From contig CAMBKU010000004.1 in the NCBI GenBank assembly GCA_945868305.1, positions 1-59,199 on the forward strand: a stretch of DNA of 59,199 nt, read 5' to 3'. Position numbers and translations under genes: made by a program. This DNA is from an uncultured Lachnospiraceae bacterium (lineage in GTDB: Bacteria > Bacillota > Clostridia > Lachnospirales > Lachnospiraceae). Positions 44,103-51,757 of the stretch are shown here, piece by piece; positions within the stretch are counted from its first letter, which is position 1; each line of letters begins with the position of its first letter. The notes below the pieces were generated by a model. The model did not search any database, had not been told where the DNA came from, and saw only the letters and a list, made by a program, of their open reading frames with translations.

Positions 44103-45476
44103 TTATGTCTGATATAATATAATTTCTACGAGCGCACCATTAGGTACGTTATTTTTTAGAATGAGCTCACCGCCAAGTTGTGAAATAATCTGATTGGCGA
44201 TGGCCAGTCCCATACCGAAATGTTCTTTGCTGGTGCGGCTTTTGTCGCCGCGGTAAAATTCTGTCGTAGCATATCGCAGTGCTTCTTCACTAAAGCCGAC
44301 TCCTTCATCTGAAATAGAAAAAATCAACAGATGCGATCCTGATTTGGAAGATTCAAATGAAACGGAAAAAGTGACAGTTCCATTATGCGGGGAGTAAAAG
44401 ACTGCATTGTCAAGGATATTCCAAAGGACTCTTTTTAGTCCATCTTCGTTTGTATCTATTTCTGCTGGGAGTTTTTCCCCTTTTTTAAATTGGAATTGAA
44501 GATTTTTGCCTTTTCCCATGTTTTTGCAATTATCTTCTATATGCGATAGCAATTTTTGCAGGCTGCACATTTCCTTTGACGAATAGGATAAAGCTTCCTG
44601 CTTGGAAATTTCGATAATCTGTGTCACATACCTTTGAATCTGAACGGCATTGTCAAGGATATAGGTTACATATTCCTGCTGATCTGTTTTTAGCTCGCTT
44701 TCCGCTAATAATTCTGCATTTCCCCGTAAAATAGTAAGAGGGGTTTTGATGTCGTGGGCAAGTGCCGACATTTGCTGCCGCTGTTGCTGCTCCAACTCCC
44801 ATTTGTGCAAAAGAGAGCTCTTTAGTTCTGATTTTAACGCGTCCAGAGAGTCTAATACTTTATTAAACTCTTTGATTTTTGTACGCGGAATATCGAAATC
44901 GAGATTCTGTTCTTTGATTTGCCGGGCAGCCTCCTGCATGGGGAACAGCTCTTTTTCCAATTTGTGAGCATGATGAACACATAAGCAGAACAGATCTATT
45001 AACAGGAAAAACAGTAACAAAATCACAAGGAACAACTCTGCGTTTGGAAAAATTTTTTGAAGAAAAGGAAACCGGAAGCGAGCGCGGATTGCATATTTGA
45101 TTATCACAATCTGTGAAACGGTTTCTATTTTTTTGCAAATTACTGTTGTAGAGATATTTTGCTGTGTTTTATCATTGTCAAGCGCCAGATTACGGGCATA
45201 CGTCAGATTTTCGGTATTCATATTAGTTGAAACTAACGAATAATCCTTTTTAAAAAAAGCATATTCTGTGCCAACTGGGATATCTGCCGTAGTTATTTCT
45301 TTTGAAGCATCAATAGCTGCTATCCATTCCGATACCTGCATTTCAACTGCGTTTGCAGGTTGAAGGATTCCGGTATCGGTAAAGATGCTGATAAGCAGAA
45401 ACCAGAGAAAAAGAACGCCTGCCAGGGAAAGGATGAGTTGTAGAAAGAAATTGAGAAATACTTTTTTTAAGTCCAT
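44103..45476 (-). CDS. Sensor histidine kinase
   Basis: A 457-residue class I kinase. Two membrane helices (about residues 10-32 and 147-167) enclose an extracellular domain of about 110 residues. A HAMP-like linker, HisKA (ALAHDIKTPLTILRGNAELL, His241) and HATPase (NILDNAVFYSPH, DEGVGF, HFGMGLAIANQ) follow. Its start overlaps the stop of the response regulator gene by ten bases, so the two are co-translated. Confidence 0.93.
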   Translation of the reverse strand: MDLKKVFLNFFLQLILSLAGVLFLWFLLISIFTDTGILQPANAVEMQVSEWIAAIDASKEITTADIPVGTEYAFFKKDYSLVSTNMNTENLTYARNLALDNDKTQQNISTTVICKKIETVSQIVIIKYAIRARFRFPFLQKIFPNAELFLVILLLFFLLIDLFCLCVHHAHKLEKELFPMQEAARQIKEQNLDFDIPRTKIKEFNKVLDSLDALKSELKSSLLHKWELEQQQRQQMSALAHDIKTPLTILRGNAELLAESELKTDQQEYVTYILDNAVQIQRYVTQIIEISKQEALSYSSKEMCSLQKLLSHIEDNCKNMGKGKNLQFQFKKGEKLPAEIDTNEDGLKRVLWNILDNAVFYSPHNGTVTFSVSFESSKSGSHLLIFSISDEGVGFSEEALRYATTEFYRGDKSRTSKEHFGMGLAIANQIISQLGGELILKNNVPNGALVEIILYQT

Positions 45477-46126
45477 TTATATCCAATCCCCCAAACAGTT
45501 TCTATCGGTGTTATGCCGACATCCGAAAGTTTTTTTCGGATGTTTTTAATGTGCTCTGTAATAGCAGAGGTATCACTCTCGCCTTCATATCCGAAAACAT
45601 ACTCATAGATTTGCTCTTTTGAAAATACTTGACCGTGGTTTTTTGCCAAAAGCAGGCATATCTCATATTCGCTTTTGGTAAGGTTGATTTTTGCATCCCC
45701 TGCTTTTACTTCCTTTTCTGCCAGCAAAAACAGCAATCCGGAAATACGAAAGCCCTGATGTTTTTCACGATGCTCCCGGCGCAGATGTGCATTTACCCTT
45801 GCGCGAAGTTCAACGATGGAAAAAGGTTTTTTAATATAGTCGTCTGCGCCTAAGGAAAGACCGTATTCCAAATCGTTTTCCATGCCTTTTGCGGTCAGAA
45901 AAATAATGGGGCAGTCTACAATTTCTCTGTATTTCTCACAAAATGTAAATCCGTCTACACCGGGCATCATAACATCAAGAAGAATCAGCTCATATTGCGA
46001 CAGAGTTTCCGGTAAATGCTCTGTAATCTTTTCAGCACATGTTACGTCGTGTGAATCTTTCTGCAGAGCATTTTTTATTAAATTTAAAATTGCTTTATCA
46101 TCATCAATTACAAGAATTCGTGCCAT
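45467..46126 (-). CDS. OmpR-family response regulator
   Basis: A 219-residue regulator from ATG 46126, chosen for the upstream AAGGGAT and because the receiver begins at once (MARILVIDDDKAI). The longer frame from 46252 runs into the TraX-like gene. Phospho-acceptor in LLDVMMPGVDGF, Lys in KKPFS, winged helix LTKSEYEICLLLAKNHGQVF with AITEHIKNIRKKL and VWGIGYKW. It lies 14 bases after the TraX-like gene and overlaps its kinase gene. Confidence 0.94.
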   Translation of the reverse strand: MARILVIDDDKAILNLIKNALQKDSHDVTCAEKITEHLPETLSQYELILLDVMMPGVDGFTFCEKYREIVDCPIIFLTAKGMENDLEYGLSLGADDYIKKPFSIVELRARVNAHLRREHREKHQGFRISGLLFLLAEKEVKAGDAKINLTKSEYEICLLLAKNHGQVFSKEQIYEYVFGYEGESDTSAITEHIKNIRKKLSDVGITPIETVWGIGYKWT

Positions 46127-46140
46127 AGGATTTATCCCTT

Positions 46141-46980
46141 TCATGGAATACGGATTAAAATGCAGGATAGAAGGTACAGCACATAGATGTGTGCTGGGTA
46201 AAACCAGTAAAAAAAGGTCTTTGAACCGTTTCCTCTCGTTCCATTGTAGCACAAGATTGGAATGACGGCAAAAATCTCAAGCCATTCATAAAAATAAGTG
46301 AGAAAATCCATTGCTTGAAGGCCAGGCATGGAAAACCATATTCTTACAATATCCCATAGTATTGTAAAAACGACAAAACCGAAGAGCTGCTTTTTGCGGT
46401 CTTTTCTAAAAAGATAGAAAATAATTCCGGCAAGCAGAGTCGCCGTGCCTCCGTCTGCAATAGCCGAATGCAGAGGAAAAAGAGTAAAAGCGAGCAGATT
46501 TGCTATAAAAGCGGTGCTTTGGTTTGTAAATAAAGGGACAGCTATAAATGGTAAGATTATCGGAAGTACAATAGCCAGAATGCCGGGAAGCCATTTTTTC
46601 TTTGCGCACCAATCAAAACCCTGTAATACAACCAAGAGTATTACAAAGGATGAGAGCATCTGGTTTTGCGGGAAAAATCCGTCTGCTCGAACCAGACCGG
46701 AGGCAACATTATAAAAAGAAAACTGAATTGCTCCCATAAGGATGGAAATGACATAAATGCGTAAAAAATATTTGAGGCGGTTTTGGGTATGGCAAAAGCC
46801 TTCCACTAAGCAGAATAAGAAGATTGGTGCGGAAATTCTTCCAATCTGGCTGAAGATAAGGGGGACTTTCCCGGTATATTCAAAAAAATAGTGAATGTGA
46901 TCCAGTACCATGCAGATGGCAGCCAGATATTTCAGTCCAAAATCAGACAAACCTCTTTTTGTTGTAATTGCAGTATCCAT
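46141..46980 (-). CDS. TraX-family membrane protein
   Basis: A 279-residue protein with about eight membrane helices. GLKYLAAICMVLDHIHYFF at the N-terminus, RISAPIFLFCLVEGF, and YWFYPAHIYVLYLLS at the C-terminus are TraX-family signatures; TraX acetylates F-pilin in conjugative plasmids. Chromosomal Firmicutes homologues probably acylate some other envelope substrate. No conjugation genes are near. Start ATG 46980 is chosen for AAGGAG eight bases upstream. First gene of a TraX-regulator-kinase-AraC operon, so probably itself regulated by that two-component system. Confidence 0.88.
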   Translation of the reverse strand: MDTAITTKRGLSDFGLKYLAAICMVLDHIHYFFEYTGKVPLIFSQIGRISAPIFLFCLVEGFCHTQNRLKYFLRIYVISILMGAIQFSFYNVASGLVRADGFFPQNQMLSSFVILLVVLQGFDWCAKKKWLPGILAIVLPIILPFIAVPLFTNQSTAFIANLLAFTLFPLHSAIADGGTATLLAGIIFYLFRKDRKKQLFGFVVFTILWDIVRIWFSMPGLQAMDFLTYFYEWLEIFAVIPILCYNGTRGNGSKTFFYWFYPAHIYVLYLLSCILIRIP

Positions 46981-47049
46981 AATAATTCTCCTTTGATTTG
47001 ATATTTTGTTGATTTGTGTTTCCACAAGAGATATGATAGAAGTGAAATC

Positions 47050-47068
47050 TAAGGAAATTATAAGGAAA
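47050..47068. repeat. 11-bp-period direct repeat upstream of the TraX-two-component operon
   Basis: TAAGGAAA occurs at 47050-47057 and 47061-47068, 11 bases apart. On the minus strand (TTTCCTTA twice) it ends 11 bases before a -10-like TATCAT (47038-47033) and would overlap the -35 position, the layout of PhoB/OmpR-type activator boxes. The rest of 46981-47200 has no gene. Confidence 0.5.
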
Positions 47069-47098
47069 GCATTATTTGCAATATATAAAGCATTATTT
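47066..47098. repeat. Direct repeat of 12 bp, 21 bp apart
   Basis: AAAGCATTATTT occurs exactly at 47066-47077 and 47087-47098, two helical turns apart, between the divergent TraX-like and trans-sulfuration genes. It may be a regulator site for either gene. A TATAAT at 47125-47130 with a weak -35 may serve the plus-strand gene. Confidence 0.5.
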
Positions 47099-47200
47099 CA
47101 GTATTTATTAAAAAAAATGTTCTTTATAATATAGGTAAGCTAAAAATGGAACAATTATGCACTGTTGAGAAATAAAATACCAGGAAAGGCGGTTTTTACC

Positions 47201-48385
47201 ATGAAGAATTTCAGCAATTATACCGATTTTGATACCAAGGAAAATCTGGCTTTTGATTCCAAGGTCGTGCATGGCGCACTTGGAACAGAGCCGCTCACAG
47301 GGGCAGTGAGCATGCCGATTTTTCAGGCAGCAACTTTCCGTCATCCGGAGTTCGGTCAGTCCACCGGTTTTGCTTACAGCAGACTGGAGAATCCGACCAG
47401 ACAGGAACTGGAACGCACTATGGCAATTTTGGAGGGCGGTATTCAGGGATTTGCATTTTCCAGTGGACAGGCGGCCAATATGGCAGTGTTTTCTCTGCTG
47501 AATCCGGGAGAGCACGTTATCCTTTCGGATGATATTTATGGTGGTACATTCCGTATTATTACTGATATTTTTGCAAAATACGGTATTGAGCATACGTTTG
47601 TAGATATGTCTGACCTGGATGCGGTGCAGGAGGCAATACAAAAAAACACAAAAATGTTTTTTGTTGAGACACCGACCAACCCGCTGATGAAGGTGGCGGA
47701 TATTCATGCTGTGTCAGAAATTGCGAAGGGAATCGGGGCACTTACGGTTGTGGATAACACCTTTTTAACGCCATATTTTCAGAAACCGCTACAGCTCGGG
47801 GCGGATATCGTGACACACAGTTCCACAAAATATCTGGGTGGACACAACGACACGATTTCCGGTATTGTAGTCGTAAAGGACAACGAGGAGATTGCAGAAA
47901 AAATTCATATTCATATCAAATCCCACGGAAGTCAGCTTGCACCAATGGATTCCTGGCTGGTATTAAGAGGAATCAAGACGCTTGCCGTGCGTATGGACAA
48001 GCATAATGAGAATGCAAAAAAGGTGGCAAACTGGCTACGTATGCAGGAAAAAGTAAAGAAAGTTTATTATGTCGGATTTGAAGACCATAAGGATTATGCG
48101 GTTACATTAAAGCAGACCACCGGTTTCGGCGGCATGATTTCATTTGCGGTAGACAGTGAAGCAACTGCGATGAAGATTTTGAAGGATGTGGATATGATCA
48201 TGTTCGCGGAGAGTCTTGGTGGAACAGAGACACTCATTACTTATCCGACGACGCAGACACATGAGGATACGCCGGAGGATGTCAAAGAGAAACTTGGCAT
48301 CACTAGAAGCTTCCTTCGTATGTCAGTCGGAATTGAAAATGCGGATGACATCATTGCGGATTTAGACAGGGCAATGAATGGCTAG
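47201..48385 (+). CDS. Trans-sulfuration PLP enzyme (cystathionine gamma-synthase/lyase family)
   Basis: A 394-residue Cys/Met-metabolism PLP enzyme. GFAYSRLENPTRQELE binds the cofactor phosphate, FSSGQAANMAVFSLL is the PLP-stacking region, VDNTFLTPYFQKPL carries the Asp that pairs with the PLP ring nitrogen, and HSSTKYLGGHND contains the Schiff-base Lys. The C-terminal SLGGTETLITYPTTQTHEDT is typical. It could be a cystathionine gamma-synthase or lyase, methionine gamma-lyase or O-acetylhomoserine sulfhydrylase; sequence alone does not decide. Start ATG 47201 has GGAAAGGCGG upstream; the frame open from 47165 adds 12 unlikely residues. Confidence 0.9.
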   Translation: MKNFSNYTDFDTKENLAFDSKVVHGALGTEPLTGAVSMPIFQAATFRHPEFGQSTGFAYSRLENPTRQELERTMAILEGGIQGFAFSSGQAANMAVFSLLNPGEHVILSDDIYGGTFRIITDIFAKYGIEHTFVDMSDLDAVQEAIQKNTKMFFVETPTNPLMKVADIHAVSEIAKGIGALTVVDNTFLTPYFQKPLQLGADIVTHSSTKYLGGHNDTISGIVVVKDNEEIAEKIHIHIKSHGSQLAPMDSWLVLRGIKTLAVRMDKHNENAKKVANWLRMQEKVKKVYYVGFEDHKDYAVTLKQTTGFGGMISFAVDSEATAMKILKDVDMIMFAESLGGTETLITYPTTQTHEDTPEDVKEKLGITRSFLRMSVGIENADDIIADLDRAMNG

Positions 48386-48411
48386 TAAAAATAAGACGGA
48401 AATTTTCAGAT

Positions 48412-48460
48412 GCACGGGTTGGCGGCAAGGCGGCTGCCGCCCGTGCTGTCGTGTTTTTTG
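48412..48460 (+). terminator. Possible terminator between the trans-sulfuration gene and dapF
   Basis: GCACGGG (48412-48418) pairs with CCCGTGC (48440-48446), and an inner CGGCA/TGCCG stem sits on top with a four-base bulge. GTGTTTTTTG follows, but the U-run starts about eight bases after the stem, so termination may be partial. Confidence 0.4.
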
Positions 48461-48478
48461 GGAAAAGGAGAAAAAATT

Positions 48479-49333
48479 ATGCGATTTACAAAAATGCAGG
48501 CATATGGCAATGATTATGTATATATAGATGCAATTCATCAGGATTTAAATAATTTGCCCGAACTGGCGAGATTTGTGAGCGACCGGCATTTTGCCATTGG
48601 CTCTGATGGTATGGTGCTTATTTGCCCTTCTGAAAAAGGGGATTTTCGTATGCGGATGTTCAATCCGGATGGGTCAGAGGGAGAGATGTGCGGCAATGCG
48701 CTGCGCAGCGTTGGAAAATATGTATATGACCATAGACTGACGGATAAAACGGAACTTGTTATAGAGACATTAGGTGGCATGCAGCATTTGAATCTGTTTG
48801 TGGAGGGTGGCTATGTTGCCAATATACGGGCGGATATCGGAGAACCGAGGCTTGACACAAAAGTGATCCCGGTAAATACTACGCTGCCCCGGTTTGTGGA
48901 GCAGCCGGTGCAGGTGCTTGACAGAAAATTCCATATCACGGCGGTATCCTGGGGAAACCCGCACTGTGCCATGTTTGTTGACAGCGTGGCGGATTTGGAT
49001 GTGGAAAAATACGGAAAAGAGATTGAGCATATGACAACTCTGTTTCCGAACAAGACAAATGTGACCTTTGTAGAATTTGTAAAGCGTGACTACTTAAAAC
49101 AGCGAGAATGGGAACGTGGTACGGGAGAGACCATCGGCTGTGGTACTGGCTGTTGCACGGCAGTAGTGACAGGCGTGCTGACCGGACGCTGCGACAGAAA
49201 GGCGACGGTAGAGCAGATAGGAGGACCACTTCAGATTGAATGGGACGAAAAGTCGAATCACATGTTTATGACGGGAACGTCTCATACTATGTTTGAGGCG
49301 GATATTGATGCTTCCCACATTTTAAATAAATAA
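48479..49333 (+). CDS. dapF: Diaminopimelate epimerase
   Basis: A 284-residue cytoplasmic enzyme converting LL- to meso-diaminopimelate for lysine and peptidoglycan synthesis. The two catalytic cysteines are Cys71 (EGEMCGNALRS) and Cys221 (GETIGCGTGC). FTKMQAYGNDYVYID at the N-terminus and NPHCAMFVD in the middle are typical. ATG 48479 has AAAGGAG upstream; the frame open from 48410 reads through a hairpin and is not used. It is followed 24 bases later by murE, which uses its product. Confidence 0.96.
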   Translation: MRFTKMQAYGNDYVYIDAIHQDLNNLPELARFVSDRHFAIGSDGMVLICPSEKGDFRMRMFNPDGSEGEMCGNALRSVGKYVYDHRLTDKTELVIETLGGMQHLNLFVEGGYVANIRADIGEPRLDTKVIPVNTTLPRFVEQPVQVLDRKFHITAVSWGNPHCAMFVDSVADLDVEKYGKEIEHMTTLFPNKTNVTFVEFVKRDYLKQREWERGTGETIGCGTGCCTAVVTGVLTGRCDRKATVEQIGGPLQIEWDEKSNHMFMTGTSHTMFEADIDASHILNK

Positions 49334-49357
49334 TAAGAAATAAAATCGGAGGATAAG

Positions 49358-50830
49358 ATGAAGTTAAAAAAACTTTGTGAAAAAATAGATTATACTTGTC
49401 TGCAGGGCAGTGTGGAGACAGAAATTACGGATGTTATTTACGATTCCAGAAAAATTGAGAAGGGTACAGTTTTTGTCTGCATGATTGGTGCCAAAACGGA
49501 TGGACACAACTATATCCCGGATGCTATTGCAAAAGAAGCAGGAGCCATTGTCATAGAAAAAGAAATAGATTTATCGGAAATTCCGGATAACATCACAGTT
49601 ATTTCCGTCAAATCAGCAAGAAAAGCATTGGCGTATATGTCTGCAGCATATTTTGACTATCCGGCAAAGGAGCTGGTTACGATTGGGCTTACTGGAACCA
49701 AAGGAAAGACTACAACCACATATATGATAAAAAATGTATTGGAGCAGGCAGGTAAAAAAGTCGGACTAATCGGAACGATTGGTTCGCTTGCCGGAGATAA
49801 AAAGCTTCCGTCAAAGAATACGACACCGGAATCCTATGAGCTGCACCGCCTGTTTCGTGAAATGATAAAGGAGGGCTGCAGCCATGTGGTTATGGAGGTT
49901 TCCTCCCAGGGCTTAAAATTGGATCGGACTGCAGGGATTGAATTCGACTACGGTGTATTCACAAACCTATCCCCGGATCATATCGGTCCCGCAGAACATG
50001 CATCCTTTGAAGAATACATGGAGTGCAAGAGCTTATTGTTCCGTCAGTGTAAATGTGGAATTGTAAATGCGGATGATGAGCATGTAGAAGGGATTTTAAA
50101 AGGTCATACCTGTGAAGTGAAGACATTTTCCTGCGCAAAGGTTGCAGATCTTACAGCAGGGGATATCGGGTTTATCAAGGAGAATGGAAAGCTTGGTATG
50201 CATTTTCATACGAAGGGATGTATGGACTGTGAGGCAAAAGTGCATATACCGGGCAGATTTTCTGTATACAATGCGCTTGTGACGATGTTAGTTTGCCATC
50301 TGGCGGGCGTATCAGATGATGCGATTCTTGCAGCGTTGGAAAAGGTGCAGGTAAAGGGACGGGTGGAAATGCTTCCAGTATCGGATAAATTCACCCTGAT
50401 TATTGACTATGCCCACAATGAAGTCAGCACAAGAAGTGTACTTACTACACTGTTAGAATACCATCCGAAGCGGCTTATCTGTGTTTATGGCGGTGGCGGT
50501 AACCGCTCCAAATTGCGCCGTTATGATATGGGCGAAGTTACAGGGCAATTGGCAGATTTATGTGTTCTTACCTGTGACAATCCGAGGGACGAGGAGATTT
50601 CGGATATCAATAATGACATCAAGGTTGGTCTGGCAAAAAGCAACGGAAAATACATTGAAATTGATGACCGGAAGGAAGCTATTAAATACTGTATCGAACA
50701 TGCCAAGGAAGGCGATATGATTGTTCTGCTTGGAAAAGGACATGAAAATTATCAGGAGATCAAAGGGGTAAAATATCACTTTGATGAACGAGAGGCAGTT
50801 GCAGAAATTATGGAAGAATTGAAAAAATAG
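49358..50830 (+). CDS. murE: UDP-MurNAc-tripeptide synthetase, meso-diaminopimelate type
   Basis: A 490-residue Mur ligase that adds meso-diaminopimelate to UDP-MurNAc-L-Ala-D-Glu using ATP. The P-loop is GTKGKTTTT (Lys117, Thr118). MEVSSQGLKLDR and the later FTNLSPDHIG are ligase-core motifs. The specificity motif is DNPR (407-410), which marks the diaminopimelate rather than lysine type and agrees with the adjacent dapF. Length is normal. CGGAGG precedes ATG 49358. Confidence 0.96.
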   Translation: MKLKKLCEKIDYTCLQGSVETEITDVIYDSRKIEKGTVFVCMIGAKTDGHNYIPDAIAKEAGAIVIEKEIDLSEIPDNITVISVKSARKALAYMSAAYFDYPAKELVTIGLTGTKGKTTTTYMIKNVLEQAGKKVGLIGTIGSLAGDKKLPSKNTTPESYELHRLFREMIKEGCSHVVMEVSSQGLKLDRTAGIEFDYGVFTNLSPDHIGPAEHASFEEYMECKSLLFRQCKCGIVNADDEHVEGILKGHTCEVKTFSCAKVADLTAGDIGFIKENGKLGMHFHTKGCMDCEAKVHIPGRFSVYNALVTMLVCHLAGVSDDAILAALEKVQVKGRVEMLPVSDKFTLIIDYAHNEVSTRSVLTTLLEYHPKRLICVYGGGGNRSKLRRYDMGEVTGQLADLCVLTCDNPRDEEISDINNDIKVGLAKSNGKYIEIDDRKEAIKYCIEHAKEGDMIVLLGKGHENYQEIKGVKYHFDEREAVAEIMEELKK

Positions 50831-50832
50831 TC

Positions 50833-50859
50833 TAATGTAATTTGAATTTCATCCGATAA
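50833..50859 (+). promoter_or_regulatory. Sigma-28 (SigD/FliA)-type promoter of flgM
   Basis: TAAT (50833-50836), exactly 15 bases, then TCCGATAA (50852-50859), against the Bacillus consensus TAAA-N15-GCCGATAA. It lies 57 bases before flgM, the usual place for FlgM feedback control. Confidence 0.85.
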
Positions 50860-50916
50860 ATACTTTAGAAAGTTCATTGGGAACTTAGTAATTCATGGAA
50901 GAAAGGAGATGCCGTT

Positions 50917-51201
50917 ATGCGTGTAGAATCCATCAGTCAGGTAGCATCTTTATATAATACAACAAAGACTACGGCGAAACAGAGCGTAAATGGTGCATCT
51001 TACGGCCGTGATTTTCTTAGCATTTCACAGACCGGACAGGACTACCAGATCGCAAAACAGGCAGTTGCAGAAGCTTCAGATATCAGGGAAGATAAAGTTT
51101 CACAGTTGAAAAAACAAGTCTCATCAAACAATTATTCCGTAGATACGGGAGATTTTGCAGACAAACTTTTAGCGCAGTACAATGCAATGAACAATAAGTA
51201 A
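50917..51201 (+). CDS. flgM: Anti-sigma-28 factor FlgM
   Basis: A 94-residue protein of the FlgM family: a flexible N-terminal half (RVESISQVASLYN, SYGRDFLSISQTGQDYQIAK) and a sigma-binding C-terminal half (REDKVSQLKKQVSSNNYSVD, FADKLLAQYN). It holds sigma-28 inactive until the hook is complete. GAAAGGAG precedes ATG 50917. It is the first gene of the hook-junction operon, behind a sigma-28-type promoter. Confidence 0.94.
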   Translation: MRVESISQVASLYNTTKTTAKQSVNGASYGRDFLSISQTGQDYQIAKQAVAEASDIREDKVSQLKKQVSSNNYSVDTGDFADKLLAQYNAMNNK

Positions 51202-51218
51202 GGAATGAGGATGAAACA

Positions 51219-51731
51219 GTGGCCAGTTTAATGGATGACCTTTTGGATGTAATCGAAAAAGAAGACAATCATTACCGCAGGCTGATCGCATTATCTACAG
51301 AAAAAAAAGATGCGATCGTCGGATCGGATATTCGTAAGTTGGAGGAAATTACGAATGAGGAGCAGGAAGTTACCAGTATTTTAAAGAATCTGGAGACAAA
51401 GCGCACCGAGGTGCTTGGTGATATGGCAGTCGTGCTGAACCAGGATCCGGAGACACTTACGGTACAGAAAATGATCACACTTTTGGAGAAGCAGCCAAAG
51501 GAACAGAAGGCATTATCTGACCTGCGTGACCGTTTACGCCATACATTGGATGAAATGTCCACGGTGAATGAACAGAACCGGATATTGCTCGAACAGGCGC
51601 TTGAAATGGTAAATTTCGACCTGACATTGTTTAAAAGTCTGCGTCAGGCTCCCGAGACGGCAAATTATGACAAGAATGCCTATAATACGGGAGAACTGCT
51701 GGGGAGCAGCGGATTTGATGCGAAACAGTAA
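51219..51731 (+). CDS. flgN: FlgN-type flagellar export chaperone
   Basis: A 170-residue, almost wholly helical protein (MASLMDDLLDVIEKEDNHYR, LEEITNEEQEVTSILKNLE, then a long coiled segment) with the size and place of FlgN, which escorts FlgK and FlgL to the export gate. It starts at GTG 51219 with GAGG upstream and sits between flgM and flgK. Identity rests on weak sequence pattern plus strong context. Confidence 0.88.
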   Translation: MASLMDDLLDVIEKEDNHYRRLIALSTEKKDAIVGSDIRKLEEITNEEQEVTSILKNLETKRTEVLGDMAVVLNQDPETLTVQKMITLLEKQPKEQKALSDLRDRLRHTLDEMSTVNEQNRILLEQALEMVNFDLTLFKSLRQAPETANYDKNAYNTGELLGSSGFDAKQ

Positions 51732-51757
51732 AAAAGAAGGAGAAGGGAGATTTTACC

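Noticed and set aside
46127..46252. N-terminal extension of the minus-strand response regulator
   Set aside because: The extra 42 residues have no domain pattern and overlap the TraX-like gene. The receiver starts immediately at ATG 46126, which has a ribosome site.
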